Part shown: one piece after another, positions 60,923 to 64,000 of the stretch
Numbering within the stretch: position 1 is the stretch's first letter
Layout of the letters: every line of letters begins with the position of its first letter
Assembly: GCF_013359595.1 (NCBI RefSeq)
Contig: NZ_JABFMP010000005.1
Location: forward strand, 62,001 to 126,000
Length of the DNA stretch: 64,000 bases
Direction: 5' to 3'
Source of the DNA: Pseudomonas sp. C1C7
Lineage (GTDB): Bacteria; Pseudomonadota; Gammaproteobacteria; Pseudomonadales; Pseudomonadaceae
The notes under the pieces: model-generated
The model's database searches: none
Seen by the model: the letters and a program-made list of their open reading frames with translations, nothing else
What the model was told of the DNA's origin: nothing
Made by a program: the position numbers and the translations under genes

Positions 60923-61623
60923 GCCAGGGCCTCCAGTGGCGTGTCATCACCGCCCAGGTTGATGAACTCGGCATGCCCGACCGCTTCGAAGCGCACGGTG
61001 TCGCCCGGTTGCATCAGGCTGTAGCCGTCACGGTTGCGGTCGAACAGTTTGGCCGGGGTGCGGCCGATCAGGTTCCAGCCGCCCGGCGACACCACCGGAT
61101 AGGCCGCCGTCTGTCGCTCGGCGATGCCGACGCTGCCAGCGGCGACTTTCTTGCGCGGGGTGTTCAGGCGCGGAGCGGCGAGCACTTCTTCCACCAGCCC
61201 CATGAAAGCGAACCCCGGTGCGAAACCCAGGGCGAACACCTGGTACTCACGCTCGCTGTGACGACGGATCACCTCCTCCACCGCCAGCCCGCTGCGCTGT
61301 GACAGCAGCGTCAACTCCGGCCCCACGCTCAAGTCGTACCACACCGGCAATACATGGCAGGCGCCACGGGTGCGGGCGTTGGGCGACAGATCGATCAAGG
61401 CCTCGGCAATCAATTCCCGGGCCTGGGACGGACTCAACGCGGTCAGGTCGTAATGCACCATCAAGGTCGTGTAGGACGGCACCAGATCGATCAACTGCGC
61501 GCCAAATGCGGTCCGCAGGCTTTCGCTGGCCGCCAGCATCCAGGGCATGTTGGCTTCGGCGATTTCATCGAACAGGCGCACCATCAGGCAATCGAGCGCG
61601 ACCACTTCCACCCGCAGTTTCAT
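60919..61623 (-). CDS. pxpB: 5-oxoprolinase subunit B
   Basis: A 234-residue KipI/PxpB-family protein, partner of PxpC. Typical motifs are [38 protein letters not shown] and [18 protein letters not shown] start at [12 protein letters not shown] (61623), which overlaps the pxpA stop by 4 bases; the longer frame lies inside pxpA. It acts in the cytoplasmic 5-oxoprolinase complex. Confidence 0.92.
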   Translation of the reverse strand: MKLRVEVVALDCLMVRLFDEIAEANMPWMLAASESLRTAFGAQLIDLVPSYTTLMVHYDLTALSPSQARELIAEALIDLSPNARTRGACHVLPVWYDLSVGPELTLLSQRSGLAVEEVIRRHSEREYQVFALGFAPGFAFMGLVEEVLAAPRLNTPRKKVAAGSVGIAERQTAAYPVVSPGGWNLIGRTPAKLFDRNRDGYSLMQPGDTVRFEAVGHAEFINLGGDDTPLEALA

Positions 61624-62372
61624 GACGCGCTCTGCTCGTTCAGGGCCTGACGGATGCGTTGCACGGCCGCCACCGAACTGGCGTTGTCGCCGTGCACGCA
61701 AAGGGTATTGGCCTGCAAATGCAGAGCGCTGCCGTCGCTGGCGGTGAGGTGCTCGCCACGGGCGATCGTCAGGGCCTGACCGATGATTTTCTCCGACTCG
61801 TGATGCACCGCTCCTGGCAGGCTTCGGGAAACCAGCATGCCGGCACTGTCGTAGGCGCGGTCGGCGAAGGCTTCGAACCAGAGGGTCACGCCATACTCGT
61901 CACCCAGTCGCTGCGCCGCGCTGTTGTCTTTGGTCGCCATCAACATCAAAGGCAGGCTGCGATCATAGGCGGCTACGGCCTGCAGCACCGCACGCAGTTG
62001 CGCCGGGTTGGCCATCATGTCGTTGTACATCGCGCCGTGGGGTTTGACGTAGTTGACCCGCCCGCCCTGGGCGCGGCAGATGCCGTCGAGGGCGCCGATC
62101 TGGTAGTGCAGGATGTCCTGAAGTTCCTGGGCGGCGTAGGCCATGGAGCGACGACCGAACCCCACCAGGTCCTGATAGGCCGGATGAGCGCCGATCTGCA
62201 CGCCGTGTCTGAGGGCCAGGCTGACGGTCTTGCGCATGATACTCGGGTCGCCCGCATGGAAACCGCAGGCGATGTTGGCGCAATCGATGAAGGGCATGAC
62301 TTCCGCGTCCAGACCCATGGTCCAGTTGCCGAAACTCTCGCCGATGTCGCAATTCAATAGCAGGCGGCTCAC
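61620..62372 (-). CDS. pxpA: 5-oxoprolinase subunit A (LamB/YcsF family)
   Basis: A 250-residue LamB/YcsF family protein with the family start [14 protein letters not shown], metal/substrate motifs [12 protein letters not shown] near residue 32 and [16 protein letters not shown] near 65, and [10 protein letters not shown] near 110. I use the GTG at 62372, which has AGGAG eight bases upstream, rather than the GTG nine bases earlier that overlaps the ribosome site. With PxpB and PxpC it converts 5-oxoproline to glutamate. Confidence 0.92.
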   Translation of the reverse strand: MSRLLLNCDIGESFGNWTMGLDAEVMPFIDCANIACGFHAGDPSIMRKTVSLALRHGVQIGAHPAYQDLVGFGRRSMAYAAQELQDILHYQIGALDGICRAQGGRVNYVKPHGAMYNDMMANPAQLRAVLQAVAAYDRSLPLMLMATKDNSAAQRLGDEYGVTLWFEAFADRAYDSAGMLVSRSLPGAVHHESEKIIGQALTIARGEHLTASDGSALHLQANTLCVHGDNASSVAAVQRIRQALNEQSAS

Positions 62373-62459
62373 GATGAACACTCCTGTAGGTTTTATTCTT
62401 TTTTGCTGCGGGACATATCCGTCAGACAGACCCGCAGATTAACAGTTACCGACTTCGAG

Positions 62460-63746
62460 TCATTGCGCGTCGAGTTGCTTGCCACGGGTTTCCGGCAGGC
62501 TCAGGGCCGCGAGGATCACCACGCCGTAGGACACCGCGGCGAAGGACCCGATGCCGACGCTCAGCGGCACTTTCTGGCTGAGCAGGCCGATCAGCAGCGG
62601 GAACAACGCCGCCAGTGCCCGGCCGATGTTGTAGCAGAATCCCTGGCCCGAACCGCGAATCCGCGTCGGGAACAACTCGGTGAGGAACGCGCCCATGCCG
62701 CTGAAAATCCCCGAGGCGAAGAAGCCCAGCGGGAAACCCAGCCACAGCATCACGCCATTGCTGACCGGCATCTGCGTGTACAGCAGGACGATGGTGAACG
62801 AACCGACCGCGAACAGGATGAAGTTCTTTTTCCGACCGAGGATGTCGGTCAGATAGGCGCTGATGACGTAACCGACGTAGGAACCGATGATCACCATCGC
62901 CAGATAACCGCCCGTACCCAGTACGCTCAGGCCCCGCTCGTTCTTCAGAAAAGTCGGCAACCAGGAAGTGATCGCGTAGTAGCCACCCAGTGCACCGGTG
63001 GTCAGCAAGGATGCGCGAATGGTGGTGAAGAGCATGCCCGGGGCGAAGATCTCGTAGAACTTCGACGGATTGCTCGGGGCTTCCTTGGCCTTGGCTTCGC
63101 GGTAGATTTCCGGATCCTTGACCAGACGGCGGACGAAAATCACGAACACCGCCGGGACGATGCCGAGGATGAACAGTGCGCGCCAGGCATCATCCGGCGG
63201 CAGGACCGAGAACAGCAGCGCATACAGAATTGCCGTCAGGCCCCAACCCAGCGCCCAGCCGGATTGCACCATGCCCACGGCCTTGCCTCGGTCCTGGGCG
63301 CGGATGACTTCACCGATCAGCACCGCACCGGCCGTCCACTCACCGCCGAAGCCGAAGCCCATCAGGGTCCGGGCGATCAGCAGTTGTTCATAGTTCTGGG
63401 CAAAACCACAGAGGAAGGTGAAGAAGGCAAACCACAGCACGGTCAGTTGCAACGTACGCACCCGGCCGATGCGGTCGGAGAGAATCCCCGCCACCCAGCC
63501 GCCGATGGCCGAGGCGATCAGGGTGCTGGTGTGAATCAGCCCGGCCTGGCCGGTGGTGATGCCCCACATGGCAATCAGGGTCGGCACCACGAAGCTGAGC
63601 ATCTGGGTGTCCATGCCGTCCAGGCCATAGCCGATCTTGCAGCTCCAGAAGGTGCGGCGTTCCTGCTGATTGATGTTGCGATACCAGTCGAAAGGTCCGG
63701 GGCGAGCCGTGACTTTCGGGATGGCGGTGGTGTCGGGCGCACTCAT
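62460..63746 (-). CDS. MFS transporter linked to 5-oxoproline operon
   Basis: A 428-residue major facilitator with 12 predicted helices, of the sugar/aromatic acid:proton symporter type (like ShiA or NanT). Seen are GYGLDGMDTQMLSFVVPTLIA in helix 1, the loop 2-3 motif GILSDRIGRVRTL, and GFGFGGEWTAGAVLIGE in helix 4. It starts the operon with pxpABC 87 bases downstream, so uptake of 5-oxoproline or a precursor is the natural guess. It is divergent from a LysR gene. Confidence 0.9.
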   Translation of the reverse strand: MSAPDTTAIPKVTARPGPFDWYRNINQQERRTFWSCKIGYGLDGMDTQMLSFVVPTLIAMWGITTGQAGLIHTSTLIASAIGGWVAGILSDRIGRVRTLQLTVLWFAFFTFLCGFAQNYEQLLIARTLMGFGFGGEWTAGAVLIGEVIRAQDRGKAVGMVQSGWALGWGLTAILYALLFSVLPPDDAWRALFILGIVPAVFVIFVRRLVKDPEIYREAKAKEAPSNPSKFYEIFAPGMLFTTIRASLLTTGALGGYYAITSWLPTFLKNERGLSVLGTGGYLAMVIIGSYVGYVISAYLTDILGRKKNFILFAVGSFTIVLLYTQMPVSNGVMLWLGFPLGFFASGIFSGMGAFLTELFPTRIRGSGQGFCYNIGRALAALFPLLIGLLSQKVPLSVGIGSFAAVSYGVVILAALSLPETRGKQLDAQ

Positions 63747-63892
63747 GGCAAATCTCCGCGCTGATTTTATTGGTATTGTTCTGAGCCCCGACGACGCCTA
63801 TCGTGGGAACCGGATGGCCTGATTTTTGGGTGCGCGGCCCCGTCGCGTCCAACTAATAAAAACCCGCCTTAGACATAAGAAATTTTTATCCC

Positions 63893-64000
63893 ATGAACCT
63901 GAAGTTTCTCGAGACCTTCGTCTGGGTCGCCCGCCTCAAGAGTTTTCGCCTGACCGCCGACAAGCTCTTCACCACCCAGGCGTCGATCTCCAGCCGCATC
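63893..64000 (+). CDS. LysR family regulator, N-terminal part (cut by window edge)
   Basis: 36 residues are visible: MNLKFLETFVWVARLKSF followed by RLTADKLFTTQASISSRI, the helix-turn-helix of a LysR regulator. The rest lies beyond the window. It is divergent from the MFS-pxpABC operon with a 146-base gap, the usual place of the operon's own regulator. The gap shows no clear promoter. Confidence 0.9.
   Translation, partial: MNLKFLETFVWVARLKSFRLTADKLFTTQASISSRI

Overview
The window looks like chromosomal DNA of a fluorescent-group Pseudomonas. It is GC-rich with dense gene packing. The core blocks are typical of the genus: the rne tail, murB-LMW phosphatase-kdsB-trm112-lpxK-exbD-exbB-comEC, a FadE-type acyl-CoA dehydrogenase, pyrF, hrpA, aceK, cysK and a moxR/VWA pair. 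Many intergenic spaces carry paired inverted REP-like elements (GTGGGAGCGGGCTTGC or GTAGGAGCGAGGCTTGC families). I see no transposase, integrase, phage gene or CRISPR array. Gene order comparisons with other pseudomonads are from memory, and no database search was run.

Layout. 1-734: end of RNase E. 908-5269 (minus): a tightly overlapped iorA-iorB-xdhC-mocA operon for an exported molybdenum hydroxylase. 5595-12449 (minus): envelope operon murB to exbB, then comEC. 12586-19591: DUF2062 protein, ABC-2 transporter pair, GST, transglutaminase-like protein, FadE and a small conserved protein. 19733-22911: a LysR regulator divergent from an alanyl-tRNA editing hydrolase, a 2OG-Fe(II) oxygenase and a LysE exporter. 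23024-23436: a tandemly duplicated tRNA-Glu/tRNA-Gly operon with its promoter and terminator. 23813-33191: a membrane-anchored unknown, a chemoreceptor, a MocR regulator, two oxidoreductases, pyrF and a two-component pair. 33433-41647: a KAS III-like synthase, HrpA, AceK and an EamA transporter.

41769-52287 is a sugar-acid-type catabolic island in three transcription units: enolase-superfamily dehydratase + AraD1 protein; MFS + amidohydrolase + PdxA-like dehydrogenase; and TctCBA + LysR. All three upstream regions carry the same roughly 45-bp block in the same orientation towards the gene, so they are probably one regulon. The substrate is unknown.

52336-53543 holds an EamA transporter preceded by what looks like a complete attenuator: promoter, 54-codon leader ORF, and mutually exclusive hairpins. 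Then come lpxO, cysK, a DUF748 protein, a DUF4160/DUF2442 toxin-antitoxin-like pair, moxR-VWA, and a 5-oxoproline operon (MFS-pxpA-pxpB-pxpC) divergent from a LysR gene cut by the window edge.

The strongest leads for new biology are the three-promoter sugar-acid regulon, the tRNA-editing/oxygenase/exporter cassette (possible amino-acid modification with self-protection), and the leader-peptide attenuator.
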